The translations under genes were made by a program, and so were the position numbers. From contig BPHV01000002.1 in assembly GCA_026003755.1 (NCBI GenBank), forward strand, positions 682,001 through 746,000: DNA of 64,000 bases, given 5' to 3'. The DNA comes from Candidatus Roseilinea sp. GTDB taxonomy: Bacteria > Chloroflexota > Anaerolineae > J036 > Brachytrichaceae. Shown here in pieces: positions 28,783-37,528 of this stretch (positions within the stretch are counted from its first letter, which is position 1; every line of letters begins with the position of its first letter). Under the pieces are notes generated by a model that was given only the letters and a program-made list of their open reading frames with translations, was not told the origin of the DNA and did not search any database.

Positions 28783-30282
28783 TTACGTCGCGCCGGTCTC
28801 GGCGACGGCGGCAAAGACAAAACCGAGATACGCGCCGATCAACAGGTGCATGTTGGCGACATACAACTTGTCGAATAAGTGATGCACGGCCAGGTGCGTC
28901 CAGGCGCCGAGGATGCCGGCGCAGAGCGCGGATGAAAACGCGGAGAGGCCCCCTCGCCGCGCCGCCTGCCAAGTGACGGCGACGATCGTCGTCCAGAGTG
29001 CTAGGTAAGCGAGTAAACCCACCGCACCTGTCTCGGCGAAGAGGTTGAGGTAATAGTTGTGCGCATGGCCGAGCGCGTTCTCCCAAGGCAGCAAGCGGAA
29101 AGCCGGATACGCCGCCGCGTAGTTGCCGAAGCCCACACCCAGCCACGGGCCGGCCTCGATCATGCGCAGCGCAGCCTGCCAATGCGCTAACCGCTCGACT
29201 GTCGAGAAGGTGATCGGCGTGACATGCGCATTACGCACGTCGAGGCCAAACGCGCTGCTTGGGTCGCTGAAGTACTGCAGTGGCGCTCCGAGCGATGCTG
29301 GGAGGTGGATTACATCGAAGGCGAACGCCGCCAAGGCCAATAGGAACGCCCCGCTCGCCCAACGCCATGGTTGTCGCACCCATGCCAGGAACAACGCCGC
29401 ACCTGCTGCTGCTGCGCCGACCAGTGCCCCGCGTGAGCCGCTGGCGATGAGGGCGCGAACGCACAGCGCCGCAACGAACGCCGAAACAATCAGGAGCAGT
29501 ATGAGCCGATGCGCGCGGCCGGCGAGATGCGTAGAACATCTCAGTCCACCAGCGCGCCACTTCGTCCAGACCTGAGCCGTCGCCCACAACGCCAGCGTGG
29601 CTGCGACCGGCCATGTCAGCCCCATGAACCCGCCAAACGGGTTGGGCTGCTCGAACGTGCCATATGCGCGATACGCATCCGTGCCACGAATGCGGAACTC
29701 TGGGGGGCCAAATCCGCGCACGTCGGCCTGAATCAACCCGAAGGCAGCTTGTCCTGCCGCAGAGACCAAGATCGCGCCGAGCACGATCAGGCGCTTGCGC
29801 AGGTCCGCTTCGCCGGCGACCAGCAGCGCCACCACGCCGATCTGCATCCACTTGATGCACTCCGTGGCCCAATCGCGGAAGTCACGCGCCGGGAAGAAGG
29901 AGAGCAAGCAGACCGCGAGGAAGGCAGCGAACGCGACGGCAATCGCCGGCTGGGGGCGGGCGAGCGGGAGGCGGCGCGCAGCCAGCCAGCGAAAGGCGTA
30001 CGCAACCAGCGCGAGCGCCAACACGAGCTGACCACTGTCGAGCGGCAACTGCAACGTCACGCGCTCCAGCGGTTGAAGCGGCCCGACGACCAACGCCAGG
30101 GCGAGACCGAGGGTTGGTTCGGCGAAGATGGCTGCCACGGCCAATACGGCGGCAATGGCCGCGGCGAGGAGGAGGAGTTGGTGCTGCGGCAACAGCGCGA
30201 CGACGCAACCGGCCAAGCAGGCAGTTGCAATTTGCAGCAAAGCCCTGAGCGCCGGCCGATTACGCCAAGCCAGGGTGTTCAT
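28783..30282 (-). CDS. O-antigen ligase / polymerase-family membrane protein (WaaL/Wzy-like)
   Basis: The 499-residue protein has about 12 membrane helices. In the large loop between about residues 270 and 380 lies GSRGALVGAAAAG, and further on GAWLGVGFG-like residues (GPWLGVGFGNYAAAYPAF) and a HAHNYYLNLFAETG motif typical of the O-antigen ligase (Wzy_C) family. It would join or polymerise glycan on the outer face of the membrane. It overlaps the upstream repeat protein gene by 4 bp (ATGA). Confidence 0.85.
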   Translation of the reverse strand: MNTLAWRNRPALRALLQIATACLAGCVVALLPQHQLLLLAAAIAAVLAVAAIFAEPTLGLALALVVGPLQPLERVTLQLPLDSGQLVLALALVAYAFRWLAARRLPLARPQPAIAVAFAAFLAVCLLSFFPARDFRDWATECIKWMQIGVVALLVAGEADLRKRLIVLGAILVSAAGQAAFGLIQADVRGFGPPEFRIRGTDAYRAYGTFEQPNPFGGFMGLTWPVAATLALWATAQVWTKWRAGGLRCSTHLAGRAHRLILLLIVSAFVAALCVRALIASGSRGALVGAAAAGAALFLAWVRQPWRWASGAFLLALAAFAFDVIHLPASLGAPLQYFSDPSSAFGLDVRNAHVTPITFSTVERLAHWQAALRMIEAGPWLGVGFGNYAAAYPAFRLLPWENALGHAHNYYLNLFAETGAVGLLAYLALWTTIVAVTWQAARRGGLSAFSSALCAGILGAWTHLAVHHLFDKLYVANMHLLIGAYLGFVFAAVAETGAT

Positions 30283-31589
30283 CCGAACAGCTCGGCGAGC
30301 TCACCTTTCCACTCGATCAGGTGGATATCCTTGACCGATCCGGCTTCGCTCTTGACCTGGGGGGTAATCCACCGACCGCCCAGGGCAGGATGAGCTCTCA
30401 CGCCGGTCTTCGCCAGATACGCTGCGCGTCTCACAGCGCGCTTCAAATCCGATTCGCCAACGCCCCAGGACACCTCGACGATCAGATAGATCGGCTGGCC
30501 ATCGGTCTTCAAATGACCGGTGACAACTGCATCGGCGAGCGACAGGTCGCGGAACTGTTCTTCGGTGAGTAAGCCACTTTCGAGCGCCGGCTCCACCAAG
30601 TCAACCAGCTCTTCGTCGGTTAGAACACGTGGACGGCGCAAGATTTTGCCATACCAGGCCAGCGGGCGAGTGCGGAACGATTGCTCAATGGCGAAGCCTT
30701 TCAGTGTGCCTAGATCTTCGCTCATCTGCCGCTGAGATATGACCAGCTCAGCTACTACCCCTTCCGTGCGCTTCTGTGCCTCCACCAGCTCGGCGACCGT
30801 CTTGTCTGTGCGCTTCTGCGCCTCCACCAGCTCGGCGACCGTCTTGTCTGTGCGCTTCTGCGCCTCCACCAGCTCGGCGATCTGTTGATCCACGCGGTCA
30901 AGACGCGCCTCCGCGCGCTTCTGCGCCTCCACCAGCTCGGCGATCTGTTGATCCACGCGGTCAAGACGCGCCTCCGCGCGCTTCTGCGCCTCCACCAGCT
31001 CGGCGATCTGTTGATCCACGCGGTCAAGACGCGCCTCCGCGCGCTTCTGCGCCTCCACCAGCTCGGCGATCTGTTGATCCACGCGGTCAAGACGCGCCTC
31101 CGCGCGCTTCTGCGCTTCCACCAGCTCGGCGACCGTCTTGTCCGTGCGCTTCTGCGCCTCCACCAGCTCAGCGATCTGTTGATCCACGCGGTCAAGACGC
31201 GCCTCCGCGCGCTTCTGCGCTTCCACCAGCTCGGCGACCGTCTTGTCCGTGCGCTTCTGCGCCTCCACCAGCTCAGCGATCTGTTGATCCACGCGGTCAA
31301 GACGCGCCTCCGCGCGCTTCTGTGCCTCCACCAGCTCGGCGACCGTCTTGTCCGTGCGTTTCTGCGCCTCCACCAGCTCGGCGATCTGTTGATCCACGCG
31401 GTCAAGACGCGCCTCCGCGCGCTTCTGTGCCTCCACCAGCTCGGCGATGCGATCGCCCAGCTCTCTAACGAGCCGCGGCAGGTCTAACAACTCGTCGGTC
31501 AGCACGAGGCGTCGCAATTCCTGCCGCCATTGAGGGTGTTGCTCAAGCAGCTCGACAAGATCGTGAAAGTCGCTGACCGTGAAAGCCAT
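30279..31589 (-). CDS. Heptad-repeat coiled-coil protein with C-terminal nuclease-like domain
   Basis: The protein has 436 residues. A globular start (about 1-50) is followed by a long coiled coil of near-identical units (residues 56-286). The C-terminal 140 residues ([19 protein letters not shown] to the end) include a PD-(D/E)XK-like stretch: [10 protein letters not shown], then [11 protein letters not shown], then [12 protein letters not shown]. Similar coiled-coil plus nuclease-like proteins (DUF3782-type) are widespread in Chloroflexi and cyanobacteria and are of unknown function. The gene is coupled to the O-antigen-ligase gene by a 4 bp overlap. Confidence 0.75.
   Translation of the reverse strand: MAFTVSDFHDLVELLEQHPQWRQELRRLVLTDELLDLPRLVRELGDRIAELVEAQKRAEARLDRVDQQIAELVEAQKRTDKTVAELVEAQKRAEARLDRVDQQIAELVEAQKRTDKTVAELVEAQKRAEARLDRVDQQIAELVEAQKRTDKTVAELVEAQKRAEARLDRVDQQIAELVEAQKRAEARLDRVDQQIAELVEAQKRAEARLDRVDQQIAELVEAQKRAEARLDRVDQQIAELVEAQKRTDKTVAELVEAQKRTDKTVAELVEAQKRTEGVVAELVISQRQMSEDLGTLKGFAIEQSFRTRPLAWYGKILRRPRVLTDEELVDLVEPALESGLLTEEQFRDLSLADAVVTGHLKTDGQPIYLIVEVSWGVGESDLKRAVRRAAYLAKTGVRAHPALGGRWITPQVKSEAGSVKDIHLIEWKGELAELFG
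30774..31424 (-). repeat. In-frame tandem DNA repeats of 63 and 42 bp
   Basis: 651 bp made of seven copies of a 63 bp unit (21 residues, [21 protein letters not shown]) and five copies of a 42 bp unit (14 residues, [14 protein letters not shown]). In order these are three alternating pairs, then four long units, then two short units. A degenerate 14-residue unit follows. Both unit lengths are multiples of seven residues and of 21 bp, so changes in copy number keep the coiled-coil register and the reading frame. Confidence 0.95.
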
Positions 31590-31600
31590 TTTGCAGAATT

Positions 31601-32068
31601 TTACGCTGCTTTTGGTTTACCCTTCACAAGCAGCGTCCATGTGCCGCGCTGCACCACGCTGCCATCTTGCTTCTTCACACTGACCTTAAACGTCACCTTG
31701 CCGTTGCCCAGTCGTGGGAAGGCTTTGACTTCGGCGACTTCGGCTTCCAGGTGGATCGTATCGCCGATGAAGATGGGCGCGGTGAACTCCCACTCGATGC
31801 CGCGAAAGACTTCCACTGTGCCGAGCAGGAAACCCATTTGGAAGGCCAACCCGCTGGCGATGCTCAGGCCAAGCAAGCCGTGCGCGATGCGCCGGCCGAA
31901 CAGATGGCCCTGGGAGAAGGTTTCGCTGGTGTGGATTTCGTTGTAGTCGCCGCTCAAGCCGGCAAACATGACGATGTCGGCCTCGGTGATGGTGCGGCTG
32001 GGTGATGTGGCTTTGTCGCCAACGACGAAGTCCTCGAAGTACAAACCTTGCGGTGTAGTGAGCGCCAT
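31601..32068 (-). CDS. MaoC-like (R)-hydratase / acyl dehydratase
   Basis: The 155-residue hot-dog-fold protein has the MaoC hydratase-2 motif DYNEIHTSETFSQGHLFGRRIAHG, in which the Asp and His are the catalytic residues. Short single-domain MaoC proteins hydrate trans-2-enoyl-CoA to (R)-3-hydroxyacyl-CoA or act as related dehydratases. No other fatty-acid gene is close, so the pathway is unclear. It lies 11 bp downstream of the repeat-protein start but on the same strand. Confidence 0.88.
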   Translation of the reverse strand: MALTTPQGLYFEDFVVGDKATSPSRTITEADIVMFAGLSGDYNEIHTSETFSQGHLFGRRIAHGLLGLSIASGLAFQMGFLLGTVEVFRGIEWEFTAPIFIGDTIHLEAEVAEVKAFPRLGNGKVTFKVSVKKQDGSVVQRGTWTLLVKGKPKAA

Positions 32069-32123
32069 GAGGCTGATTGTATAAGGGCGAGGTGGGCGGG
32101 GCCGACGCGCGCGGTGCTGCGCG

Positions 32124-32936
32124 CTACTGGGTCAGCACAACGATCATGCGCTTGGAATCGTTATCTAGCGGCGGCGGCGGGATCAGCATATCGCCATACC
32201 AATGCACGGCCGAGAACGCCCCCGCGAGATCAATCAGCGCCTGCAGTTCCTGCGTCTGATACCAGCGATGGGGATGCCGGTGTTCGACGACGCGTTCTGG
32301 CCGGCCGGCTTCGCGTATCGTCAGCCGAGCGGTCACCAGCCATTGTTGGGTGATCCAGTCATACGGATCATCGGCCGCGCCGAACAGCACGTCTACTTCG
32401 GTATAAGGCTCATCGGCGAAGTAGGGCACATCGGTGGAGCGCGACAGCCACGTGTTGGGCAGGCTATCGCGCCAGATCGTAGATGGATGCGCCATCTCAA
32501 TCACGAAGACGCCGCCGGGTAGCAGACTGCGCGATACTGCTTTGAGATGCGAGACGACCTGCGCGTTCGTCACCAGATGCGATAGGCTTTCCATGAGGTT
32601 CGCAGCTAACGCCACCGGCTGATCGAGCGTGAAATCGGCCATGTCGGCAGCCACGGTCTCCAGGAAGACCCCTTCGCGCTTTGCGCCCTCGCGCGCGTAA
32701 TCGAGCATATCGGGTGAAAGATCGAGCGCCACCGCGCGCCAACCGCGTCGGGCAAACTCGCGCGCATGACGCGCCGGGCCGCAGGCCAGTTCGAGGAAAG
32801 CGGGAGCAACGCCCTCGGCGACGCAGCCATGCGTCCGCAGACACCATTCGAGGAAGTTGCACTCATCCACAAAATCCCGATCGCTGAAAGCGATGTCGTA
32901 GGCGCGCGCGTTGGCGTAGAACTCCGGCGATGTCAC
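32124..32936 (-). CDS. Class I SAM-dependent methyltransferase
   Basis: The 270-residue protein starts at GTG. The SAM-binding glycine motif is LELACGPARHAREFARRG with the acidic ALDLSPDMLDYA at the end of strand 2, and a later ANLMESLSHL segment corresponds to motif IV. The substrate cannot be predicted. Divergent from the alcohol dehydrogenase gene across 64 bp. Confidence 0.88.
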   Translation of the reverse strand: MTSPEFYANARAYDIAFSDRDFVDECNFLEWCLRTHGCVAEGVAPAFLELACGPARHAREFARRGWRAVALDLSPDMLDYAREGAKREGVFLETVAADMADFTLDQPVALAANLMESLSHLVTNAQVVSHLKAVSRSLLPGGVFVIEMAHPSTIWRDSLPNTWLSRSTDVPYFADEPYTEVDVLFGAADDPYDWITQQWLVTARLTIREAGRPERVVEHRHPHRWYQTQELQALIDLAGAFSAVHWYGDMLIPPPPLDNDSKRMIVVLTQ

Positions 32937-33000
32937 GAGGTCGAATTCTATGCGCCTCTACAATTCAATCAAGAGGCAGCCGTCACAACCGTCACAATCC

Positions 33001-34017
33001 ATGAAAGTCATCACGCTCGAAGCGCCGGGGCGATTCGCACTTGGAGCAGCGACCGCGCCTGGCGCGCCTGGCCCCGGTGAAGCGCTGGTGCGCGTGCATC
33101 GCGTCGGCATCTGTGGCACCGATGTGCACGCTTACCGCGGTAGGATGCCCTACCTTGCCTACCCACGCATCCTCGGCCACGAACTCGGCGTCGAAGTGAT
33201 CGCCGTTGGCGACGGCGTAACGCACGTGCGAGCCGGCGACCGCTGCGCTGTTGAACCCTATCTGAACTGCGGGCGCTGCATCGCCTGCCGCGCCGGCAAG
33301 ACGAACTGCTGCGCCAGCTTGCAAGTATTGGGGGTGCACACCGACGGCGGCATGCGCGACCAAATCATCGTGCCGGCGCACAAGCTACATTCGGCGAACG
33401 ACTTGAGCTACGAACAACTTGCCCTGGTCGAAACCCTGGGCATCGGGGCGCATGCCGTAGAGCGCGGCCACGTGCAACCCGACGAATGGACGCTGATCAT
33501 CGGCGCCGGGCCAATCGGCCTGACGATCATCCAGTTCGCCCAACTCATCACGTCTAGGATTATCGTGATAGACGTGAATCCGCTGCGGCTGGACTTCGTG
33601 AGCGCGCATTTCATGGCCCCACATGCGCTGCGCGCCGATGACGATCCACTGTCGAAGATCGAAGCGATCACCCATGGCGATCTGCCCACGGTCGTCTTTG
33701 ACGCAACGGGCAATCTGGAGAGCATGGTCGGCGCCTTTCGCTACGTCGCACATGGCGGCCGGCTGATCTTCGCTGGGCTGGTCAACGCCGACATCACCTT
33801 CAGCGACCCGTTCTTCCACCGCCGCGAGATCACGCTGCTGGCCACGCGCAACAGCACCGCACGCGACTTTCAGCGCATCCTCGGGCTCATCCGCGAGGGC
33901 CGGGTGGACACACGGCATTGGGTGACGCATCGCGCGCCCGCCGAGGCCATGATCGGGATCTTTGAGAGCTGGTTGAGACCGGAGAACGGCGTGATCAAGG
34001 CGATGGTGGAATTCTGA
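33001..34017 (+). CDS. Zinc-dependent medium-chain alcohol/polyol dehydrogenase
   Basis: ATG at 33001 starts the canonical N-terminus (MKVITLEAPG). The protein has 338 residues. The catalytic zinc site is GICGTDVHAY with GHELGVEV. The structural zinc site has cysteines in EPYLNCGRCIACRAGKTNCC. The Rossmann fold has IIGAGPIGLTIIQFA. The family includes threonine and sorbitol/galactitol dehydrogenases. Exact alcohol substrate unknown. Confidence 0.9.
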   Translation: MKVITLEAPGRFALGAATAPGAPGPGEALVRVHRVGICGTDVHAYRGRMPYLAYPRILGHELGVEVIAVGDGVTHVRAGDRCAVEPYLNCGRCIACRAGKTNCCASLQVLGVHTDGGMRDQIIVPAHKLHSANDLSYEQLALVETLGIGAHAVERGHVQPDEWTLIIGAGPIGLTIIQFAQLITSRIIVIDVNPLRLDFVSAHFMAPHALRADDDPLSKIEAITHGDLPTVVFDATGNLESMVGAFRYVAHGGRLIFAGLVNADITFSDPFFHRREITLLATRNSTARDFQRILGLIREGRVDTRHWVTHRAPAEAMIGIFESWLRPENGVIKAMVEF

Positions 34018-34087
34018 GGTATATTTGCGACAATATGCGAAGGACGCTGCGCACCAATAACAACGATGATAACGATGCCTTCTCCCA

Positions 34088-34163
34088 GACAGGCGTCGCC
34101 TGAGTCGTCGCGCGCAGAAACGAGCTTGAGACTGAGGGTCGCCTGATACAGGCGACCTTTTTT
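34088..34163 (+). terminator. Intrinsic terminator upstream of aspS, with a competing hairpin (possible attenuator)
   Basis: A textbook terminator has GGTCGCCTG (34137-34145), loop ATA, CAGGCGACC (34149-34157) and six T (34158-34163). It ends 59 bp before the aspS ATG. The sequence GTCGCCTGA of its left arm also occurs at 34095-34103, preceded by CAGGCG. The earlier copy could pair with the right arm and stop the terminator from forming. It may equally be the simple terminator of the dehydrogenase gene, about 120 bp upstream. No T-box consensus was seen. Confidence 0.7.
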
Positions 34164-34222
34164 GTCGGTTCATGTCGTGCGACGCCATCAACCCTAGTAA
34201 CCCTCATCCAAGGTTGGCAATC

Positions 34223-35995
34223 ATGTTAAAGACGAAGACCTGTGGTGAATTACGCAAAGAACATGTGGGGCAACGTGTCACGCTCGCCGGCTGGGTGCAT
34301 CGCCGGCGCGATCACGGTGGGGTGATCTTCATTGACCTGCGCGACCGCTTCGGTCTGACGCAGATCGTCATCAACCCCGCGCACGTGAGCAGCCCGGAAG
34401 TCTTCAAGCTGGCCGAGTCGCTGCGCAACGAATATGTGATTCAGGTTGAGGGCCAGGTCACCCTGCGGCCGGCGGGCATGGCGAACCCTAAAATGTCAAC
34501 CGGCGAGGTTGAGGTGATGGTCTCGCAGTTGGTGCTGCTCAACCCGGCCAAGACGCCGCCGTTCGTCATTGACGACGAGGGCCGCGACGTGGACGAGAAC
34601 CTGCGCCTCAAATATCGCTATCTGGATCTGCGGCGCGAACGCATGGCGCGCAACCTGACGATCCGCCACACCTTCGTCAAGTTCATCCGGGACTATCTGG
34701 ATGCACGCGGTTTCATCGAAGTCGAGACGCCGATCCTGTTCAAGACCACGCCGGAAGGCGCGCGCGACTACCTGGTGCCCAGCCGCGTGCACCCCGGCTG
34801 CTTCTATGCGCTGCCGCAAAGCCCACAGCAATTGAAGCAGTTGCTCATGGTCGCCGGCGTCGAGCGCTACTTCCAGATCGCCCGCTGCTTCCGCGACGAG
34901 GACCAACGCGCCGACCGGCAACCTGAATTCACCCAGCTCGACCTGGAGATGAGCTTTGTGGATCGCGAGGACGTGCTCACCCTGGTCGAGGGGCTGCTGA
35001 CCGAATTCACCGAGCGCTATGCGCACCTACACGGCAAGCGGCTGCTGTTCAAGCCTTTCCTGCGTCTGCCCTACGAAGCGGCCATGGAACGCTTCGGGCG
35101 CGACAACCCCGACCTGCGCTTTGGCATGGAGCTGTTCGACGCGACCGACATCACGCGCGGCTCGGAGTTCCTGCCGTTTCGCGCGGCGCACGTCAAGGGC
35201 CTTTGCGCGCCCGGCTGCGCCAGCTACACGCGCAAGCAGACCGACGAGTTGACCGAGTTCGCCAAGAAGCACGGCGCCAAGGGCCTCGTCGTGCTGTGGC
35301 ACGACCCAGATGGCATCCGCAACAGCGGCGCCGGCGCTAAGCTCAGCCAGGCCGAGAAAGATGCCATCATCGCACGGGCCGGCTCGAAGCCCGGCGACCT
35401 GATCCTGCTGGTCGCCGACGACAACCGCAAAGCAGCCAACGAAGCGCTGGGCGAGCTGCGCCACGAGCTGGGCATGCGGCTCAAGCTGGCCGACGAGAGC
35501 GTGATGGCTTATTTGTGGGTGGTGGACTTCCCGTTGTTCGAGTGGAACGAAGAGGAACGGCGCTGGGACCCATCGCACCACATGTTTACCGCGCCCAAGG
35601 ATGAACATCTCGCCTTGCTGGAATCCGATCCGGGCCAGGTGCGCAGCAAACAATATGACTTGGTATGCAACGGCTATGAGGTCGGCGGCGGCAGCATCCG
35701 AATCCATCGCCGCGAGGTGCAGGAGGCCGTGATGCGGCTCATCGGCCTGGAGATGGAAGAGGCGCGGCGCAAATTCGGGCATATCCTGGAGGCGTTTGAA
35801 TACGGCGCCCCACCGCACGGCGGCATCGCACCGGGTGTTGATCGGCTGACCATGCTGTATTGCAGCGAGCCGAACATCCGCGAGGTGATGGCGTTCCCGA
35901 AGAACCAGCAGGCCATGGACGTGATGGCCGGCGCGCCGTCGCCGGTATATGAGCAGCAATTGAAGGAATTGCATATTCGCTTGGCGCTCCCGTAA
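34223..35995 (+). CDS. aspS: Aspartyl-tRNA synthetase
   Basis: ATG at 34223 ([17 protein letters not shown]) is the usual start. The open frame begins further upstream but contains no family sequence. The 590-residue protein has an OB-fold anticodon domain ([15 protein letters not shown]), class II motif 2 ([18 protein letters not shown]), the bacterial GAD insertion, and motif 3 ([13 protein letters not shown]). It charges tRNA-Asp; the bacterial-type enzyme in some lineages also charges tRNA-Asn. See the leader hairpins upstream. Confidence 0.97.
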   Translation: MLKTKTCGELRKEHVGQRVTLAGWVHRRRDHGGVIFIDLRDRFGLTQIVINPAHVSSPEVFKLAESLRNEYVIQVEGQVTLRPAGMANPKMSTGEVEVMVSQLVLLNPAKTPPFVIDDEGRDVDENLRLKYRYLDLRRERMARNLTIRHTFVKFIRDYLDARGFIEVETPILFKTTPEGARDYLVPSRVHPGCFYALPQSPQQLKQLLMVAGVERYFQIARCFRDEDQRADRQPEFTQLDLEMSFVDREDVLTLVEGLLTEFTERYAHLHGKRLLFKPFLRLPYEAAMERFGRDNPDLRFGMELFDATDITRGSEFLPFRAAHVKGLCAPGCASYTRKQTDELTEFAKKHGAKGLVVLWHDPDGIRNSGAGAKLSQAEKDAIIARAGSKPGDLILLVADDNRKAANEALGELRHELGMRLKLADESVMAYLWVVDFPLFEWNEEERRWDPSHHMFTAPKDEHLALLESDPGQVRSKQYDLVCNGYEVGGGSIRIHRREVQEAVMRLIGLEMEEARRKFGHILEAFEYGAPPHGGIAPGVDRLTMLYCSEPNIREVMAFPKNQQAMDVMAGAPSPVYEQQLKELHIRLALP

Positions 35996-36003
35996 GCCCC
36001 GAA

Positions 36004-36046
36004 GCGTAAAAAGCGACAGCGCAGCTCGATCGGGCTGCGCTGTCGC
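36004..36046 (-). terminator. Terminator of the ferredoxin-NADP reductase gene
   Basis: A perfect 13 bp stem (36013-36025 with 36034-36046) followed on the minus strand by TTTTT (36012-36008). It lies just past the stop of the minus-strand gene at 36065 and 18 bp beyond the aspS stop, so it may also stop aspS transcription, though no T-run follows on the plus strand. Confidence 0.75.
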
Positions 36047-36064
36047 GTTGTGACCAAGGTTCGC

Positions 36065-37087
36065 CTAAAGCTTCTTCTCTGAGCTGTGGCCCGGGAAGGC
36101 TTTGGCGCCGGGATGCAGATACTGGTAGGCAAAGTTCACCGCGCGCGTCGCCTGGGCAAAGCCCTCGACGATGAGGTTGAGCGGCTCTTCGCCGGGCAAC
36201 GCGGCGATGTCGCCGGCAGCATAGACGCCGGGGATGCTGGTCTCCTGTTTGGTGTTGACGCGGATGTAGCGCGTGCCCTCCATCTCCAATCCCCAGTTTT
36301 TGATCGGGCCGAGGTCAACGCTATACCCCAGCGTGAGGATCACAGCGTCCACCGGCAGCGTCATCTCCTCCTTAGTGCGGTTATCGAAGATGACCGCGTA
36401 CTCCACCTTGCCGTTGCCGCCGACCGTCTTGAGTTCGTAGAACAGTTTGACCTCCACCGAGGAATTCAACAGCTCAGTCACCGATGCGCCATGGGCGCGG
36501 AACTGATCGCGCCGGTGAATCAGCGTAACATGCTTGGCGTAGTCTTTGAGGTTGAGCGCCCAGTCCACCGCTGAATCACCGCCGCCCACGATCAAGATGC
36601 GCTTGCCGCGGAAGGCGGCCTTCTCCTTCACGGTGTAATACAGGCCATGCCCTTCGTAAGGGACCAGTTCCGGATTGGGCAGCTTCTTGGGCTGAAAGGC
36701 GCCCACACCCCCGCAAATCACCACGACGCGGGTGTAATGCTCGCCTTTGTGCGTCACGAGCTTGAACGTGCCGTCTGGCTGCCGCTCTAATTGCTCTACC
36801 CGCTCGCCCAGCACGATGGTCGGCTCGAACATTTTCGCCTGCTCAACCAGGTGCTTGACCAAATCCATCGCCAGGATCTTGGGATAGCCCGGGGTGTCGT
36901 AGATGAACTTTTCGGGGTATAGCGCCGTCAACTGCCCGCCGAGGTCTTCGAGGGCGTCAATCACTTTCACCTTCATCTCGCGCAGACCGGCGTAGAAGGC
37001 GCCGAACAAGCCCGATGGGCCGGCGCCGATGATCGTCACATCATATAGGTCGCGCGTGCCATTACTCCCATTCGTGCTCACAGTCAT
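36065..37087 (-). CDS. Ferredoxin/flavodoxin-NADP+ reductase, thioredoxin-reductase-like (YumC type)
   Basis: The 340-residue flavoprotein has an N-terminal FAD motif IIGAGPSGLFGAFYAG, an NADPH motif ILIVGGGDSAVDWALNL and a GVYAAGDIAALPGEEP segment near the C-terminus. It lacks the CxxC of thioredoxin reductases, which identifies the YumC-like ferredoxin-NADP reductase class. It moves electrons between NADPH and ferredoxin or flavodoxin. AGGAGAG sits 9 bases before its ATG. Confidence 0.9.
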   Translation of the reverse strand: MTVSTNGSNGTRDLYDVTIIGAGPSGLFGAFYAGLREMKVKVIDALEDLGGQLTALYPEKFIYDTPGYPKILAMDLVKHLVEQAKMFEPTIVLGERVEQLERQPDGTFKLVTHKGEHYTRVVVICGGVGAFQPKKLPNPELVPYEGHGLYYTVKEKAAFRGKRILIVGGGDSAVDWALNLKDYAKHVTLIHRRDQFRAHGASVTELLNSSVEVKLFYELKTVGGNGKVEYAVIFDNRTKEEMTLPVDAVILTLGYSVDLGPIKNWGLEMEGTRYIRVNTKQETSIPGVYAAGDIAALPGEEPLNLIVEGFAQATRAVNFAYQYLHPGAKAFPGHSSEKKL

Positions 37088-37107
37088 AGCGTCGCTCTCC
37101 TAAAACC

Positions 37108-37129
37108 GCGCCGATTGTAACATCGGCGC
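37108..37129. promoter_or_regulatory. Inverted repeat between the reductase and RNase P genes
   Basis: GCGCCGAT (37108-37115) and ATCGGCGC (37122-37129) form a perfect 8 bp dyad around TGTAAC. It lies 21 bp upstream of the reductase ATG and about 39 bp before the RNase P RNA. It could be an operator for the divergent pair. Only the symmetry is seen. Confidence 0.35.
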
Positions 37130-37153
37130 CAATGTTCTCCCCACATTTGCTGC

Positions 37154-37159
37154 GATAAT
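37154..37159 (+). promoter_or_regulatory. Probable -10 element (GATAAT) of rnpB
   Basis: GATAAT ends 9 bases before the first paired base of the RNase P RNA at 37168-37170, which is the right distance for a transcription start at about 37165. No clear -35 hexamer is visible 17 bp upstream (the bases there are AATGTT). Confidence 0.4.
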
Positions 37160-37167
37160 TGATAGGG

Positions 37168-37514
37168 TTCGAGCCTGCTGGGCGGTCGCGTCCCGCGAGG
37201 CGGGATGAGGAAAGTCCGGACTCCACAGGGCACGGTGCTGGCTAACGGCCAGGCGGGGCGACCCGACGGAAAGTGCAACAGAAAACATACCGCCCGCAAG
37301 GGTAAGGGTGAAATGGTGCGGTAAGAGCGCACCGGCGTCGCAGCGATGCGACGGCCTGGCAAACCCCACCGGGAGCAACGCCAAGACGCGCAGATGAGGC
37401 GGCCCGCTGATGCGCAGGTAGGCGGCTGGAGGCGCGCAGTAATGCGCGTCCTAGAGGGATGATCGCCTCGGGCCTTCGGGCCTAGACAGAATCCGGCTTA
37501 TAGGCAGGCTCGAG
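37168..37514 (+). ncRNA. rnpB: RNase P RNA component, bacterial type A
   Basis: This is the catalytic RNA that removes tRNA 5' leaders. Conserved blocks are present in the right order: GAGGAAAGTCCGGACTCC near 37209, ACAGAAAACATACCGCC, GGGTGAAATGGTGCGGTAAG, GAGGGATGATCGCC and ACAGAATCCGGCTTATAG. The ends close as helix P1 (37169-37178 with 37504-37513). Its total length of about 347 nt suits type A. No terminator follows; deoC starts only 15 bases later. Confidence 0.96.
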
Positions 37515-37528
37515 CAGCCTACAGACGC

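Noticed and set aside
29509-30393. A 294-codon plus-strand frame opposite the O-antigen-ligase gene
   Set aside because: Low-complexity Arg/Glu/Gln composition, and no membrane or domain pattern.
30776-31487. Two long plus-strand frames rich in APPPARR and [17 protein letters not shown] repeats
   Set aside because: Mirror images of the 63/42 bp repeat array in other frames, with no independent ribosome site.
34018-34222. T-box riboswitch before aspS
   Set aside because: The leader lacks the AGGGUGGNACCGCG T-box core and a long stem I, so only a simple attenuator is proposed.
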